Below are positions 32,210 through 43,800 of a stretch of DNA of 64,000 bases, piece after piece. Each line of letters begins with the position of its first letter. The first letter of the stretch is position 1. Position numbers and translations under genes: made by a program. Origin of the DNA: Litomosoides sigmodontis (taxonomy: Eukaryota; Nematoda; Chromadorea; Rhabditida; Onchocercidae); NCBI GenBank assembly GCA_963070105.1, contig OY718803.1, positions 9,591,823 through 9,655,822 on the forward strand, in the 5' to 3' direction. Under the pieces are notes generated by a model. The model did no database searches. It saw only the letters and a program-made list of their open reading frames with translations, and had not been told where the DNA came from.

Positions 32210-32313
32210 GGTTTAATTACCCAAGTTTGAGGTAATTGAGTGTTTCGGCCCAGAGTTTCGGCTTCTGTGGCTTGAAGAAAAATTTTGGAACGTCCTGCTA
32301 TATAGCGGGGCAA
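32210..32313 (+). ncRNA. SL1: SL1 RNA copy 92
   Basis: Unit 304; haplotype C-T-G; stem base G. Confidence 0.95.

Positions 32314-32491
32314 CATAACATTGTTTAGGAGTCATCGTAGAAAGGACGTTGCACGGTACATGTCGATCACGTTTCCGTCAAGATGATATGCCAACGTGGG
32401 ACACTAAATAGTGATTACAAAATGGCGGTATTACAAAGGAAAAGGGCGGTAGTACAAAAGGAATGTTATCTAGCCATTTAACGACGTAAGT

Positions 32492-32610
32492 GCCTACGAC
32501 CATACCACGTTGAAAGCACGACATCTCGTCCGATCTGTCAAGTTAAGCAACGTTGGGCCTGGTTAGTACTTGGATCGGAGACGGCCTGGGAATCCCAGGT
32601 GTTGTAGACA
32492..32610 (+). rRNA. 5S rRNA copy 16 (C2 type)
   Basis: C2 type. Its upstream 59-bp repeat carries GGTACATGTCG, elsewhere mostly seen with T2 genes, so the 5S type and its flank have recombined. T6 terminator at 32614-32619. 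Confidence 0.96.

Positions 32611-32706
32611 TCGTTTTTTGATTTTCCATCTAGTACTCCTGCGATAGCAATCCACCGATCGCTGGATGCAGCACAACCATAACTACACGATGCGCATGAG
32701 GTCGTC

Positions 32707-32810
32707 GGTTTAATTACCCAAGTTTGAGGTAATTGAGTGTTTCGGCCCAGAGTTTCGGCTTCTGTGGCTTGAAGAAAAATTTTGGAACGTCCTGCTATAT
32801 AGCGGGGCAA
32707..32810 (+). ncRNA. SL1: SL1 RNA copy 93 (5S-linked)
   Basis: Unit 497; haplotype A-T-C; stem base G. Confidence 0.95.

Positions 32811-33042
32811 CATAACATTGTTTAGGAGTCATCGTAGAAAGGACGTTGCACGGTACATGTCGATCACGTTTCAATATTGCTTAGGAGTCATCGTAGAACG
32901 GACGCTGCACGGCACACGTCGATCACGTTTCCTTCAACATTGCATGCGAGCAGGTGCTTTTGCAACTTGCATTCCTTCAATAACAATCCACCGATCGCTG
33001 GATGCAGCACAACCATAACTACACGATGCGCATGAGGTCGTC

Positions 33043-33146
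33043 GGTTTAATTACCCAAGTTTGAGGTAATTGAGTGTTTCGGCCCAGAGTTTCGGCTTCTG
33101 TGGCTTGAAGAAAAATTTTGGAACGTCCTGCTATATAGCGGGGCAA
33043..33146 (+). ncRNA. SL1: SL1 RNA copy 94
   Basis: Unit 336; haplotype A-T-C; stem base G. Confidence 0.95.

Positions 33147-33346
33147 CATAACATTGCTTAGGAGTCATCGTAGAAAGGACGTTGCACGGTACATGTAGAT
33201 CACGTTTCAATATTGCTTAGGAGTCATCGTAGAACGGACGCTGCACGGCACACGTCGATCACGTTTCCTTCAACATTCCTTCAATAACAATCCACCGATC
33301 GCTGGATGCAGCACAACCATACCTACACGATGCGGATGAGGTCGTC

Positions 33347-33450
33347 GGTTTAATTACCCAAGTTTGAGGTAATTGAGTGTTTCGGCCCAGAGTTTCGGCT
33401 TCTGTGGCTTGAAGAAAAATTTTGGAACGTCCTGCTATATAGCGGGACAA
33347..33450 (+). ncRNA. SL1: SL1 RNA copy 95
   Basis: Unit 304, with GTAGATCACG in the proximal repeat (also in the units of copies 101 and 178); haplotype C-T-G; stem base A. 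Confidence 0.95.

Positions 33451-33628
33451 CATAATATTGCTTAGGAGTCATCGTAGAACGGACGCTGCACGATACATGT
33501 TGATCACGTTTCCGTCAAGATGATATGCCAACGTGGGACACTAAATAGTGATTACAAAATGGCGGTATTACAAAGGAAAAGGGCGGTAGTACAAAAGGAA
33601 TGTTATCTAGCCATTTAACGACGTAAGT

Positions 33629-33747
33629 GCCTACGACCATACCACGTTGAAAGCACGACATCTCGTCCGATCTGTCAAGTTAAGCAACGTTGGGCCTGGT
33701 TAGTACTTGGATCGGAGACGGCCTGGGAATCCCAGGTGTTGTAGACA
33629..33747 (+). rRNA. 5S rRNA copy 17 (C2 type)
   Basis: C2 type. T6 terminator at 33751-33756. Counterpart at 62,847. Confidence 0.96.

Positions 33748-33843
33748 TCGTTTTTTGATTTTCCATCTAGTACTCCTGCGATAGCAATCCACCGATCGCT
33801 GGATGCAGCACAACCATAACTACACGATGCGCATGAGGTCGTC

Positions 33844-33947
33844 GGTTTAATTACCCAAGTTTGAGGTAATTGAGTGTTTCGGCCCAGAGTTTCGGCTTCT
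33901 GTGGCTTGAAGAAAAATTTTGGAACGTCCTGCTATATAGCGGGGCAA
33844..33947 (+). ncRNA. SL1: SL1 RNA copy 96 (5S-linked)
   Basis: Unit 497; haplotype A-T-C; stem base G. Confidence 0.95.

Positions 33948-34179
33948 CATAACATTGCTTAGGAGTCATCGTAGAAAGGACGTTGCACGGTACATGTCGA
34001 TCACGTTTCAATATTGCTTAGGAGTCATCGTAGAACGGACGCTGCACGATACACGTCGATCACGTTTCCTTCAACATTGCATGCGAGCAGGTGCTTTTGC
34101 AACTTGCATTCCTTCAATAACAATCCACCGATCGCTGGATGCAGCACAACCATAACCACACGATGCGCATGAGGTCGTC

Positions 34180-34283
34180 GGTTTAATTACCCAAGTTTGA
34201 CGTAATTGAGTGTTTCGGCCCAGAGTTTCGGCTTCTGTGGCTTGAAGAAAAATTTTGGAACGTCCTGCTATATAGCGGGGCAA
34180..34283 (+). ncRNA. SL1: SL1 RNA copy 97 (exon-end variant)
   Basis: The last exon base is C instead of G (34,201), so the leader would end TTTGAC. 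The change sits at -1 of the splice donor and removes the G-C pair closing stem I. Unit 336; haplotype A-C-C; stem base G. Confidence 0.92.

Positions 34284-34515
34284 CATAACATTGCTTAGGA
34301 GTCATCGTAGAATGGACGTTGCACGGCACACGTCGATCACGTTTCAATATTGCTTAGGAGTCATCGTAGAACGGACGCTGCACGGCACACGTCGATCACG
34401 TTTCCTTCAACATTGCATGCGAGCAGGTGCTTTTGCAACTTGCATTCCTTCAATAACAATCCACCGATCGCTGGATGCAGCACAACCATACCTACACGAT
34501 GCGGATGAGGTCGTC

Positions 34516-34619
34516 GGTTTAATTACCCAAGTTTGACGTAATTGAGTGTTTCGGCCCAGAGTTTCGGCTTCTGTGGCTTGAAGAAAAATTTTGGAACGTC
34601 CTGCTATATAGCGGGGCAA
34516..34619 (+). ncRNA. SL1: SL1 RNA copy 98 (exon-end variant)
   Basis: Same G-to-C change at the last exon base (34,537). Unit 336; haplotype C-T-G; stem base G. 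Since copy 97 has a different upstream haplotype, the change has probably moved between units. Confidence 0.92.

Positions 34620-34797
34620 CATAACATTGTTTAGGAGTCATCGTAGAAAGGACGTTGCACGGTACATGTCGATCACGTTTCCGTCAAGATGATATGCCAA
34701 CGTGGGACACTAAATAGTGATTACAAAATGGCGGTATTACAAAGGAAAAGGGCGGTAGTACAAAAGGAATGTTATCTAGCCATTTAACGACGTAAGT

Positions 34798-34916
34798 GCC
34801 TACGACCATACCACGTTGAAAGCACGACATCTCGTCCGATCTGTCAAGTTAAGCAACGTTGGGCCTGGTTAGTACTTGGATCGGAGACGGCCTGGGAATC
34901 CCAGGTGTTGTAGACA
34798..34916 (+). rRNA. 5S rRNA copy 18 (C2 type)
   Basis: C2 type with the GGTACATGTCG upstream flank. T6 terminator at 34920-34925. Confidence 0.96.

Positions 34917-35012
34917 TCGTTTTTTGATTTTCCATCTAGTACTCCTGCGATAGCAATCCACCGATCGCTGGATGCAGCACAACCATAACTACACGATGCG
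35001 CATGAGGTCGTC

Positions 35013-35116
35013 GGTTTAATTACCCAAGTTTGAGGTAATTGAGTGTTTCGGCCCAGAGTTTCGGCTTCTGTGGCTTGAAGAAAAATTTTGGAACGTCCTG
35101 CTATATAGCGGGGCAA
35013..35116 (+). ncRNA. SL1: SL1 RNA copy 99 (5S-linked)
   Basis: Unit 497; haplotype A-T-C; stem base G. Confidence 0.95.

Positions 35117-35348
35117 CATAACACTGCTTAGGAGTCATCGTAGAAAGGACGTTGCACGGTACATGTCGATCACGTTTCAATATTGCTTAGGAGTCATCGT
35201 AGAACGGACGCTGCACGGCACACGTCGATCACGTTTCCTTCAACATTGCATGCGAGCAGGTGCTTTTGCAACTTGCATTCCTTCAATAACAATCCACCGA
35301 TCGCTGGATGCAGCACAACCATAACTACACGATGCGCATGAGGTCGTC

Positions 35349-35452
35349 GGTTTAATTACCCAAGTTTGAGGTAATTGAGTGTTTCGGCCCAGAGTTTCGG
35401 CTTCTGTGGCTTGAAGAAAAATTTTGGAACGTCCTGCTATATAGCGGGGCAA
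35349..35452 (+). ncRNA. SL1: SL1 RNA copy 100
   Basis: Unit 336; haplotype A-T-C; stem base G. Confidence 0.95.

Positions 35453-35652
35453 CATAACATTGCTTAGGAGTCATCGTAGAAAGGACGTTGCACGGTACAT
35501 GTAGATCACGTTTCAATATTGCTTAGGAGTCATCGTAGAACGGACGCTGCACGGCACACGTCGATCACGTTTCCTTCAACATTCCTTCAATAACAATCCA
35601 CCGATCGCTGGATGCAGCACAACCATACCTACACGATGCGGATGAGGTCGTC

Positions 35653-35756
35653 GGTTTAATTACCCAAGTTTGAGGTAATTGAGTGTTTCGGCCCAGAGTT
35701 TCGGCTTCTGTGGCTTGAAGAAAAATTTTGGAACGTCCTGCTATATAGCGGGGCAA
35653..35756 (+). ncRNA. SL1: SL1 RNA copy 101
   Basis: Unit 304 with GTAGATCACG; haplotype C-T-G; stem base G. Confidence 0.95.

Positions 35757-35956
35757 CATAACATTGCTTAGGAGTCATCGTAGAAAGGACGTTGCACGGT
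35801 ACATGTCGATCACGTTTCAATATTGCTTAGGAGTCATCGTAGAACGGACGCTGCACGGCACACGTCGATCACGTTTCCTTCAACATTCCTTCAATAACAA
35901 TCCACCGATCGCTGGATGCAGCACAACCATACCTACACGATGCGGATGAGGTCGTC

Positions 35957-36060
35957 GGTTTAATTACCCAAGTTTGAGGTAATTGAGTGTTTCGGCCCAG
36001 AGTTTCGGCTTCTGTGGCTTGAAGAAAAATTTTGGAACGTCCTGCTATATAGCGGGACAA
35957..36060 (+). ncRNA. SL1: SL1 RNA copy 102
   Basis: Unit 304; haplotype C-T-G; stem base A. Confidence 0.95.

Positions 36061-36238
36061 CATAATATTGCTTAGGAGTCATCGTAGAACGGACGCTGCA
36101 CGATACATGTTGATCACGTTTCCGTCAAGATGATATGCCAACGTGGGACACTAAATAGTGATTACAAAATGGCGGTATTACAAAGGAAAAGGGCGGTAGT
36201 ACAAAAGGAATGTTATCTAGCCATTTAACGACGTAAGT

Positions 36239-36357
36239 GCCTACGACCATACCACGTTGAAAGCACGACATCTCGTCCGATCTGTCAAGTTAAGCAACGT
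36301 TGGGCCTGGTTAGTACTTGGATCGGAGACGGCCTGGGAATCCCAGGTGTTGTAGACA
36239..36357 (+). rRNA. 5S rRNA copy 19 (C2 type)
   Basis: C2 type. T6 terminator at 36361-36366. Counterpart at 45,059 (+8,820 bp). Confidence 0.96.

Positions 36358-36453
36358 TCGTTTTTTGATTTTCCATCTAGTACTCCTGCGATAGCAATCC
36401 ACCGATCGCTGGATGCAGCACAACCATAACTACACGATGCGCATGAGGTCGTC

Positions 36454-36557
36454 GGTTTAATTACCCAAGTTTGAGGTAATTGAGTGTTTCGGCCCAGAGT
36501 TTCGGCTTCTGTGGCTTGAAGAAAAATTTTGGAACGTCCTGCTATATAGCGGGGCAA
36454..36557 (+). ncRNA. SL1: SL1 RNA copy 103 (5S-linked)
   Basis: Unit 497; haplotype A-T-C; stem base G. Confidence 0.95.

Positions 36558-36789
36558 CATAACATTGCTTAGGAGTCATCGTAGAAAGGACGTTGCACGG
36601 TACATGTCGATCACGTTTCAATATTGCTTAGGAGTCATCGTAGAACGGACGCTGCACGGCACACGTCGATCACGTTTCCTTCAACATTGCATGCGAGCAG
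36701 GTGCTTTTGCAACTTGCATTCCTTCAATAACAATCCACCGATCGCTGGATGCAGCACAACCATAACCACACGATGCGCATGAGGTCGTC

Positions 36790-36893
36790 GGTTTAATTAC
36801 CCAAGTTTGAGGTAATTGAGTGTTTCGGCCCAGAGTTTCGGCTTCTGTGGCTTGAAGAAAAATTTTGGAACGTCCTGCTATATAGCGGGGCAA
36790..36893 (+). ncRNA. SL1: SL1 RNA copy 104
   Basis: Unit 336; haplotype A-C-C; stem base G. Confidence 0.95.

Positions 36894-37125
36894 CATAACA
36901 TTGCTTAGGAGTCATCGTAGAAAGGACGTTGCACGGTACATGTCGATCACGTTTCAATATTGCTTAGGAGTCATCGTAGAACGGACGCTGCACGATACAC
37001 GTCGATCACGTTTCCTTCAACATTGCATGCGAGCAGGTGCTTTTGCAACTTGCATTCCTTCAATAACAATCCACCGATCGCTGGATGCAGCACAACCATA
37101 CCTACACGATGCGGATGAGGTCGTC

Positions 37126-37229
37126 GGTTTAATTACCCAAGTTTGAGGTAATTGAGTGTTTAGGCCCAGAGTTTCGGCTTCTGTGGCTTGAAGAAAAATT
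37201 TTGGAACGTCCTGCTATATAGCGGGGCAA
37126..37229 (+). ncRNA. SL1: SL1 RNA copy 105 (stem II variant)
   Basis: C to A at RNA position 37 (37,162). Unit 336; haplotype C-T-G; stem base G. Confidence 0.93.

Positions 37230-37429
37230 CATAACATTGTTTAGGAGTCATCGTAGAAAGGACGTTGCACGGTACATGTCGATCACGTTTCAATATTGCT
37301 TAGGAGTCATCGTAGAACGGACGCTGCACGGCACACGTCGATCACGTTTCCTTCAACATTCCTTCAATAGCAATCCACCGATCGCTGGATGCAGCACAAC
37401 CATAACTACACGATGCGGATGAGGTCGTC

Positions 37430-37533
37430 GGTTTAATTACCCAAGTTTGAGGTAATTGAGTGTTTCGGCCCAGAGTTTCGGCTTCTGTGGCTTGAAGAAA
37501 AATTTTGGAACGTCCTGCTATATAGCGGGGCAA
37430..37533 (+). ncRNA. SL1: SL1 RNA copy 106
   Basis: Unit 304; haplotype A-T-G; stem base G. Confidence 0.95.

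Positions 37534-37765
37534 CATAACATTGTTTAGGAGTCATCGTAGAAAGGACGTTGCACGGTACATGTCGATCACGTTTCAATAT
37601 TGCTTAGGAGTCATCGTAGAACGGACGCTGCACGGCACACGTCGATCACGTTTCCTTCAACATTGCATGCGAGCAGGTGCTTTTGCAACTTGCATTCCTT
37701 CAATAACAATCCACCGATCGCTGGATGCAGCACAACCATACCTACACGATGCGGATGAGGTCGTC

Positions 37766-37869
37766 GGTTTAATTACCCAAGTTTGAGGTAATTGAGTGTT
37801 TCGGCCCAGAGTTTCGGCTTCTGTGGCTTGAAGAAAAATTTTGGAACGTCCTGCTATATAGCGGGGCAA
37766..37869 (+). ncRNA. SL1: SL1 RNA copy 107
   Basis: Unit 336; haplotype C-T-G; stem base G. Confidence 0.95.

Positions 37870-38101
37870 CATAACATTGTTTAGGAGTCATCGTAGAAAG
37901 GACGTTGCACGGTACATGTCGATCACGTTTCAATATTGCTTAGGAGTCATCGTAGAACGGACGCTGCACGGCACACGTCGATCACGTTTCCTTCAACATT
38001 GCATGCGAGCAGGTGCTTTTGCAACTTGCATTCCTTCAATAACAATCCACCGATCGCTGGATGCAGCACAACCATACCTACACGATGCGGATGAGGTCGT
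38101 C

Positions 38102-38205
38102 GGTTTAATTACCCAAGTTTGAGGTAATTGAGTGTTTCGGCCCAGAGTTTCGGCTTCTGTGGCTTGAAGAAAAATTTTGGAACGTCCTGCTATATAGCGG
38201 GGCAA
38102..38205 (+). ncRNA. SL1: SL1 RNA copy 108
   Basis: Unit 336; haplotype C-T-G; stem base G. Confidence 0.95.

Positions 38206-38383
38206 CATAACATTGTTTAGGAGTCATCGTAGAAAGGACGTTGCACGGTACATGTCGATCACGTTTCCGTCAAGATGATATGCCAACGTGGGACACTAAA
38301 TAGTGATTACAAAATGGCGGTATTACAAAGGAAAAGGGCGGTAGTACAAAAGGAATGTTATCTAGCCATTTAACGACGTAAGT

Positions 38384-38502
38384 GTCTACGACCATACCAC
38401 GTTGAAAGCACGACATCTCGTCCGATCTGTCAAGTTAAGCAACGTTGGGCCTGGTTAGTACTTGGATCGGAGACGGCCTGGGAATCCCAGGTGTTGTAGA
38501 CA
38384..38502 (+). rRNA. 5S rRNA copy 20 (T2 type)
   Basis: T2 type. 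T6 terminator at 38506-38511. Confidence 0.97.

Positions 38503-38598
38503 TCGTTTTTTGATTTTCCATCTAGTACTCCTGCGATAGCAATCCACCGATCGCTGGATGCAGCACAACCATAACTACACGATGCGCATGAGGTCGTC

Positions 38599-38702
38599 GG
38601 TTTAATTACCCAAGTTTGAGGTAATTGAGTGTTTCGGCCCAGAGTTTCGGCTTCTGTGGCTTGAAGAAAAATTTTGGAACGTCCTGCTATATAGCGGGGC
38701 AA
38599..38702 (+). ncRNA. SL1: SL1 RNA copy 109 (5S-linked)
   Basis: Unit 497; haplotype A-T-C; stem base G. Confidence 0.95.

Positions 38703-38934
38703 CATAACATTGCTTAGGAGTCATCGTAGAAAGGACGTTGCACGGTACATGTCGATCACGTTTCAATATTGCTTAGGAGTCATCGTAGAACGGACGCTGC
38801 ACGGCACACGTCGATCACGTTTCCTTCAACATTGCATGCGAGCAGGTGCTTTTGCAACTTGCATTCCTTCAATAACAATCCACCGATCGCTGGATGCAGC
38901 ACAACCATACCTACACGATGCGGATGAGGTCGTC

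Positions 38935-39038
38935 GGTTTAATTACCCAAGTTTGAGGTAATTGAGTGTTTCGGCCCAGAGTTTCGGCTTCTGTGGCTTGA
39001 AGAAAAATTTTGGAACGTCCTGCTATATAGCGGGGCAA
38935..39038 (+). ncRNA. SL1: SL1 RNA copy 110
   Basis: Unit 336; haplotype C-T-G; stem base G. Confidence 0.95.

Positions 39039-39270
39039 CATAACACTGCTTAGGAGTCATCGTAGAACGGACGTTGCACGGCACACGTCGATCACGTTTC
39101 AATATTGCTTAGGAGTCATCGTAGAACGGACGCTGCACGGCACACGTCGATCACGTTTCCTTCAACATTGCATGCGAGCAGGTGCTTTTGCAACTTGCAT
39201 TCCTTCAATAACAATCCACCGATCGCTGGATGCAGCACAACCATACCTACACGATGCGGATGAGGTCGTC

Positions 39271-39374
39271 GGTTTAATTACCCAAGTTTGAGGTAATTGA
39301 GTGTTTCGGCCCAGAGTTTCGGCTTCTGTGGCTTGAAGAAAAATTTTGGAACGTCCTGCTATATAGCGGGGCAA
39271..39374 (+). ncRNA. SL1: SL1 RNA copy 111
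   Basis: Unit 336, proximal repeat begins AACACTGC; haplotype C-T-G; stem base G. Confidence 0.95.

Positions 39375-39606
39375 CATAACACTGCTTAGGAGTCATCGTA
39401 GAACGGACGTTGCACGGCACACGTCGATCACGTTTCAATATTGCTTAGGAGTCATCGTAGAACGGACGCTGCACGGCACACGTCGATCACGTTTCCTTCA
39501 ACATTGCATGCGAGCAGGTGCTTTTGCAACTTGCATTCCTTCAATAACAATCCACCGATCGCTGGATGCAGCACAACCATACCTACACGATGCGGATGAG
39601 GTCGTC

Positions 39607-39710
39607 GGTTTAATTACCCAAGTTTGAGGTAATTGAGTGTTTCGGCCCAGAGTTTCGGCTTCTGTGGCTTGAAGAAAAATTTTGGAACGTCCTGCTATAT
39701 AGCGGGGCAA
39607..39710 (+). ncRNA. SL1: SL1 RNA copy 112
   Basis: Unit 336, proximal repeat begins AACACTGC; haplotype C-T-G; stem base G. Confidence 0.95.

Positions 39711-39942
39711 CATAACATTGCTTAGGAGTCATCGTAGAAAGGACGTTGCACGGTACATGTCGATCACGTTTCAATATTGCTTAGGAGTCATCGTAGAACG
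39801 GACGCTGCACGGCACACGTCGATCACGTTTCCTTCAACATTGCATGCGAGCAGGTGCTTTTGCAACTTGCATTCCTTCAATAACAATCCACCGATCGCTG
39901 GATGCAGCACAACCATAACTACACGATGCGCATGAGGTCGTC

Positions 39943-40046
39943 GGTTTAATTACCCAAGTTTGAGGTAATTGAGTGTTTCGGCCCAGAGTTTCGGCTTCTG
40001 TGGCTTGAAGAAAAATTTTGGAACGTCCTGCTATATAGCGGGGCAA
39943..40046 (+). ncRNA. SL1: SL1 RNA copy 113
   Basis: Unit 336; haplotype A-T-C; stem base G. Confidence 0.95.

Positions 40047-40246
40047 CATAACATTGCTTAGGAGTCATCGTAGAAAGGACGTTGCACGGTACATGTCGAT
40101 CACGTTTCAATATTGCTTAGGAGTCATCGTAGAACGGACGCTGCACGGCACACGTCGATCACGTTTCCTTCAACATTCCTTCAATAACAATCCACCGATC
40201 GCTGGATGCAGCACAACCATACCTACACGATGCGGATGAGGTCGTC

Positions 40247-40350
40247 GGTTTAATTACCCAAGTTTGAGGTAATTGAGTGTTTCGGCCCAGAGTTTCGGCT
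40301 TCTGTGGCTTGAAGAAAAATTTTGGAACGTCCTGCTATATAGCGGGACAA
40247..40350 (+). ncRNA. SL1: SL1 RNA copy 114
   Basis: Unit 304; haplotype C-T-G; stem base A. Confidence 0.95.

Positions 40351-40582
40351 CATAATATTGCTTAGGAGTCATCGTAGAAAGGACGTTGCACGGTACATGT
40401 CGATCACGTTTCAATATTGCTTAGGAGTCATCGTAGAACGGACGCTGCACGGCACACGTCGATCACGTTTCCTTCAACATTGCATGCGAGCAGGTGCTTT
40501 TGCAACTTGCATTCCTTCAATAACAATCCACCGATCGCTGGATGCAGCACAACCATACCTACACGATGCGGATGAGGTCGTC

Positions 40583-40686
40583 GGTTTAATTACCCAAGTT
40601 TGAGGTAATTGAGTGTTTCGGCCCAGAGTTTCGGCTTCTGTGGCTTGAAGAAAAATTTTGGAACGTCCTGCTATATAGCGGGGCAA
40583..40686 (+). ncRNA. SL1: SL1 RNA copy 115
   Basis: Unit 336; haplotype C-T-G; stem base G. Confidence 0.95.

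Positions 40687-40864
40687 CATAACATTGTTTA
40701 GGAGTCATCGTAGAAAGGACGTTGCACGGTACATGTCGATCACGTTTCCGTCAAGATGATATGCCAACGTGGGACACTAAATAGTGATTACAAAATGGCG
40801 GTATTACAAAGGAAAAGGGCGGTAGTACAAAAGGAATGTTATCTAGCCATTTAACGACGTAAGT

Positions 40865-40983
40865 GTCTACGACCATACCACGTTGAAAGCACGACATCTC
40901 GTCCGATCTGTCAAGTTAAGCAACGTTGGGCCTGGTTAGTACTTGGATCGGAGACGGCCTGGGAATCCCAGGTGTTGTAGACA
40865..40983 (+). rRNA. 5S rRNA copy 21 (T2 type)
   Basis: T2 type. T6 terminator at 40987-40992. Confidence 0.97.

Positions 40984-41079
40984 TCGTTTTTTGATTTTCC
41001 ATCTAGTACTCCTGCGATAGCAATCCACCGATCGCTGGATGCAGCACAACCATAACTACACGATGCGCATGAGGTCGTC

Positions 41080-41183
41080 GGTTTAATTACCCAAGTTTGA
41101 GGTAATTGAGTGTTTCGGCCCAGAGTTTCGGCTTCTGTGGCTTGAAGAAAAATTTTGGAACGTCCTGCTATATAGCGGGGCAA
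41080..41183 (+). ncRNA. SL1: SL1 RNA copy 116 (5S-linked)
   Basis: Unit 497; haplotype A-T-C; stem base G. Confidence 0.95.

Positions 41184-41383
41184 CATAACATTGCTTAGGA
41201 GTCATCGTAGAAAGGACGTTGCACGGTACATGTCGATCACGTTTCAATATTGCTTAGGAGTCATCGTAGAACGGACGCTGCACGGCACACGTCGATCACG
41301 TTTCCTTCAACATTCCTTCAATAACAATCCACCGATCGCTGGATGCAGCACAACCATACCTACACGATGCGGATGAGGTCGTC

Positions 41384-41487
41384 GGTTTAATTACCCAAGT
41401 TTGAGGTAATTGAGTGTTTCGGCCCAGAGTTTCGGCTTCTGTGGCTTGAAGAAAAATTTTGGAACGTCCTGCTATATAGCGGGGCAA
41384..41487 (+). ncRNA. SL1: SL1 RNA copy 117
   Basis: Unit 304; haplotype C-T-G; stem base G. Confidence 0.95.

Positions 41488-41719
41488 CATAACATTGCTT
41501 AGGAGTCATCGTAGAATGGACGTTGCACGGCACACGTCGATCACGTTTCAATATTGCTTAGGAGTCATCGTAGAACGGACGCTGCACGGCACACGTCGAT
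41601 CACGTTTCCTTCAACATTGCATGCGAGCAGGTGCTTTTGCAACTTGCATTCCTTCAATAACAATCCACCGATCGCTGGATGCAGCACAACCATACCTACA
41701 CGATGCGGATGAGGTCGTC

Positions 41720-41823
41720 GGTTTAATTACCCAAGTTTGAGGTAATTGAGTGTTTCGGCCCAGAGTTTCGGCTTCTGTGGCTTGAAGAAAAATTTTGGAA
41801 CGTCCTGCTATATAGCGGGGCAA
41720..41823 (+). ncRNA. SL1: SL1 RNA copy 118
   Basis: Unit 336 with GAATGGACG; haplotype C-T-G; stem base G. Confidence 0.95.

Positions 41824-42023
41824 CATAACATTGTTTAGGAGTCATCGTAGAAAGGACGTTGCACGGTACATGTCGATCACGTTTCAATATTGCTTAGGAG
41901 TCATCGTAGAACGGACGCTGCACGGCACACGTCGATCACGTTTCCTTCAACATTCCTTCAATAGCAATCCACCGATCGCTGGATGCAGCACAACCATAAC
42001 TACACGATGCGGATGAGGTCGTC

Positions 42024-42127
42024 GGTTTAATTACCCAAGTTTGAGGTAATTGAGTGTTTCGGCCCAGAGTTTCGGCTTCTGTGGCTTGAAGAAAAATTTT
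42101 GGAACGTCCTGCTATATAGCGGGGCAA
42024..42127 (+). ncRNA. SL1: SL1 RNA copy 119
   Basis: Unit 304; haplotype A-T-G; stem base G. Confidence 0.95.

Positions 42128-42359
42128 CATAACATTGTTTAGGAGTCATCGTAGAAAGGACGTTGCACGGTACATGTCGATCACGTTTCAATATTGCTTA
42201 GGAGTCATCGTAGAACGGACGCTGCACGGCACACGTCGATCACGTTTCCTTCAACATTGCATGCGAGCAGGTGCTTTTGCAACTTGCATTCCTTCAATAA
42301 CAATCCACCGATCGCTGGATGCAGCACAACCATAACCACACGATGCGCATGAGGTCGTC

Positions 42360-42463
42360 GGTTTAATTACCCAAGTTTGAGGTAATTGAGTGTTTCGGCC
42401 CAGAGTTTCGGCTTCTGTGGCTTGAAGAAAAATTTTGGAACGTCCTGCTATATAGCGGGGCAA
42360..42463 (+). ncRNA. SL1: SL1 RNA copy 120
   Basis: Unit 336; haplotype A-C-C; stem base G. Confidence 0.95.

Positions 42464-42695
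42464 CATAACATTGCTTAGGAGTCATCGTAGAAAGGACGTT
42501 GCACGGTACATGTCGATCACGTTTCAATATTGCTTAGGAGTCATCGTAGAACGGACGCTGCACGATACACGTCGATCACGTTTCCTTCAACATTGCATGC
42601 GAGCAGGTGCTTTTGCAACTTGCATTCCTTCAATAACAATCCACCGATCGCTGGATGCAGCACAACCATACCTACACGATGCGGATGAGGTCGTC

Positions 42696-42799
42696 GGTTT
42701 AATTACCCAAGTTTGAGGTAATTGAGTGTTTAGGCCCAGAGTTTCGGCTTCTGTGGCTTGAAGAAAAATTTTGGAACGTCCTGCTATATAGCGGGGCAA
42696..42799 (+). ncRNA. SL1: SL1 RNA copy 121 (stem II variant)
   Basis: C to A at RNA position 37 (42,732). Unit 336; haplotype C-T-G; stem base G. Confidence 0.93.

Positions 42800-42999
42800 C
42801 ATAACATTGTTTAGGAGTCATCGTAGAAAGGACGTTGCACGGTACATGTCGATCACGTTTCAATATTGCTTAGGAGTCATCGTAGAACGGACGCTGCACG
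42901 GCACACGTCGATCACGTTTCCTTCAACATTCCTTCAATAGCAATCCACCGATCGCTGGATGCAGCACAACCATAACTACACGATGCGGATGAGGTCGTC

Positions 43000-43103
43000 G
43001 GTTTAATTACCCAAGTTTGAGGTAATTGAGTGTTTCGGCCCAGAGTTTCGGCTTCTGTGGCTTGAAGAAAAATTTTGGAACGTCCTGCTATATAGCGGGG
43101 CAA
43000..43103 (+). ncRNA. SL1: SL1 RNA copy 122
   Basis: Unit 304; haplotype A-T-G; stem base G. Confidence 0.95.

Positions 43104-43303
43104 CATAACATTGTTTAGGAGTCATCGTAGAAAGGACGTTGCACGGTACATGTCGATCACGTTTCAATATTGCTTAGGAGTCATCGTAGAACGGACGCTG
43201 CACGGCACACGTCGATCACGTTTCCTTCAACATTCCTTCAATAACAATCCACCGATCGCTGGATGCAGCACAACCATACCTACACGATGCGGATGAGGTC
43301 GTC

Positions 43304-43407
43304 GGTTTAATTACCCAAGTTTGAGGTAATTGAGTGTTTCGGCCCAGAGTTTCGGCTTCTGTGGCTTGAAGAAAAATTTTGGAACGTCCTGCTATATAGC
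43401 GGGGCAA
43304..43407 (+). ncRNA. SL1: SL1 RNA copy 123
   Basis: Unit 304; haplotype C-T-G; stem base G. Confidence 0.95.

Positions 43408-43585
43408 CATAACATTGTTTAGGAGTCATCGTAGAAAGGACGTTGCACGGTACATGTCGATCACGTTTCCGTCAAGATGATATGCCAACGTGGGACACTA
43501 AATAGTGATTACAAAATGGCGGTATTACAAAGGAAAAGGGCGGTAGTACAAAAGGAATGTTATCTAGCCATTTAACGACGTAAGT

Positions 43586-43704
43586 GCCTACGACCATACC
43601 ACGTTGAAAGCACGACATCTCGTCCGATCTGTCAAGTTAAGCAACGTTGGGCCTGGTTAGTACTTGGATCGGAGACGGCCTGGGAATCCCAGGTGTTGTA
43701 GACA
43586..43704 (+). rRNA. 5S rRNA copy 22 (C2 type)
   Basis: C2 type with the GGTACATGTCG flank, like its counterpart copy 16. T6 terminator at 43708-43713. Confidence 0.96.

Positions 43705-43800
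43705 TCGTTTTTTGATTTTCCATCTAGTACTCCTGCGATAGCAATCCACCGATCGCTGGATGCAGCACAACCATAACTACACGATGCGCATGAGGTCGTC

Larger units (their letters stand above)
26950..32900 (+). repeat. Triplicated segment of about 6 kb, first copy
   Basis: Unit order and alleles recur at +11,094 bp (about 38.0-44.0 kb) and +29,218 bp (about 56.2-62.1 kb). Each copy contains three 5S genes of types T2, T2, C2, and the stem II variant. Limits are approximate. Confidence 0.85.
24250..34782 (+). repeat. Large segmental duplication, left copy (at least 10.5 kb)
   Basis: Unit order, 5S positions and rare variants here recur at +29,218 bp (about 53,468-64,000). Matched rare markers include the exon-end C at 34,201 and 34,537, the stem II change at 31,638 and GTAGATCACG near 33,197. 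The right limit is set by the window edge. Confidence 0.85.
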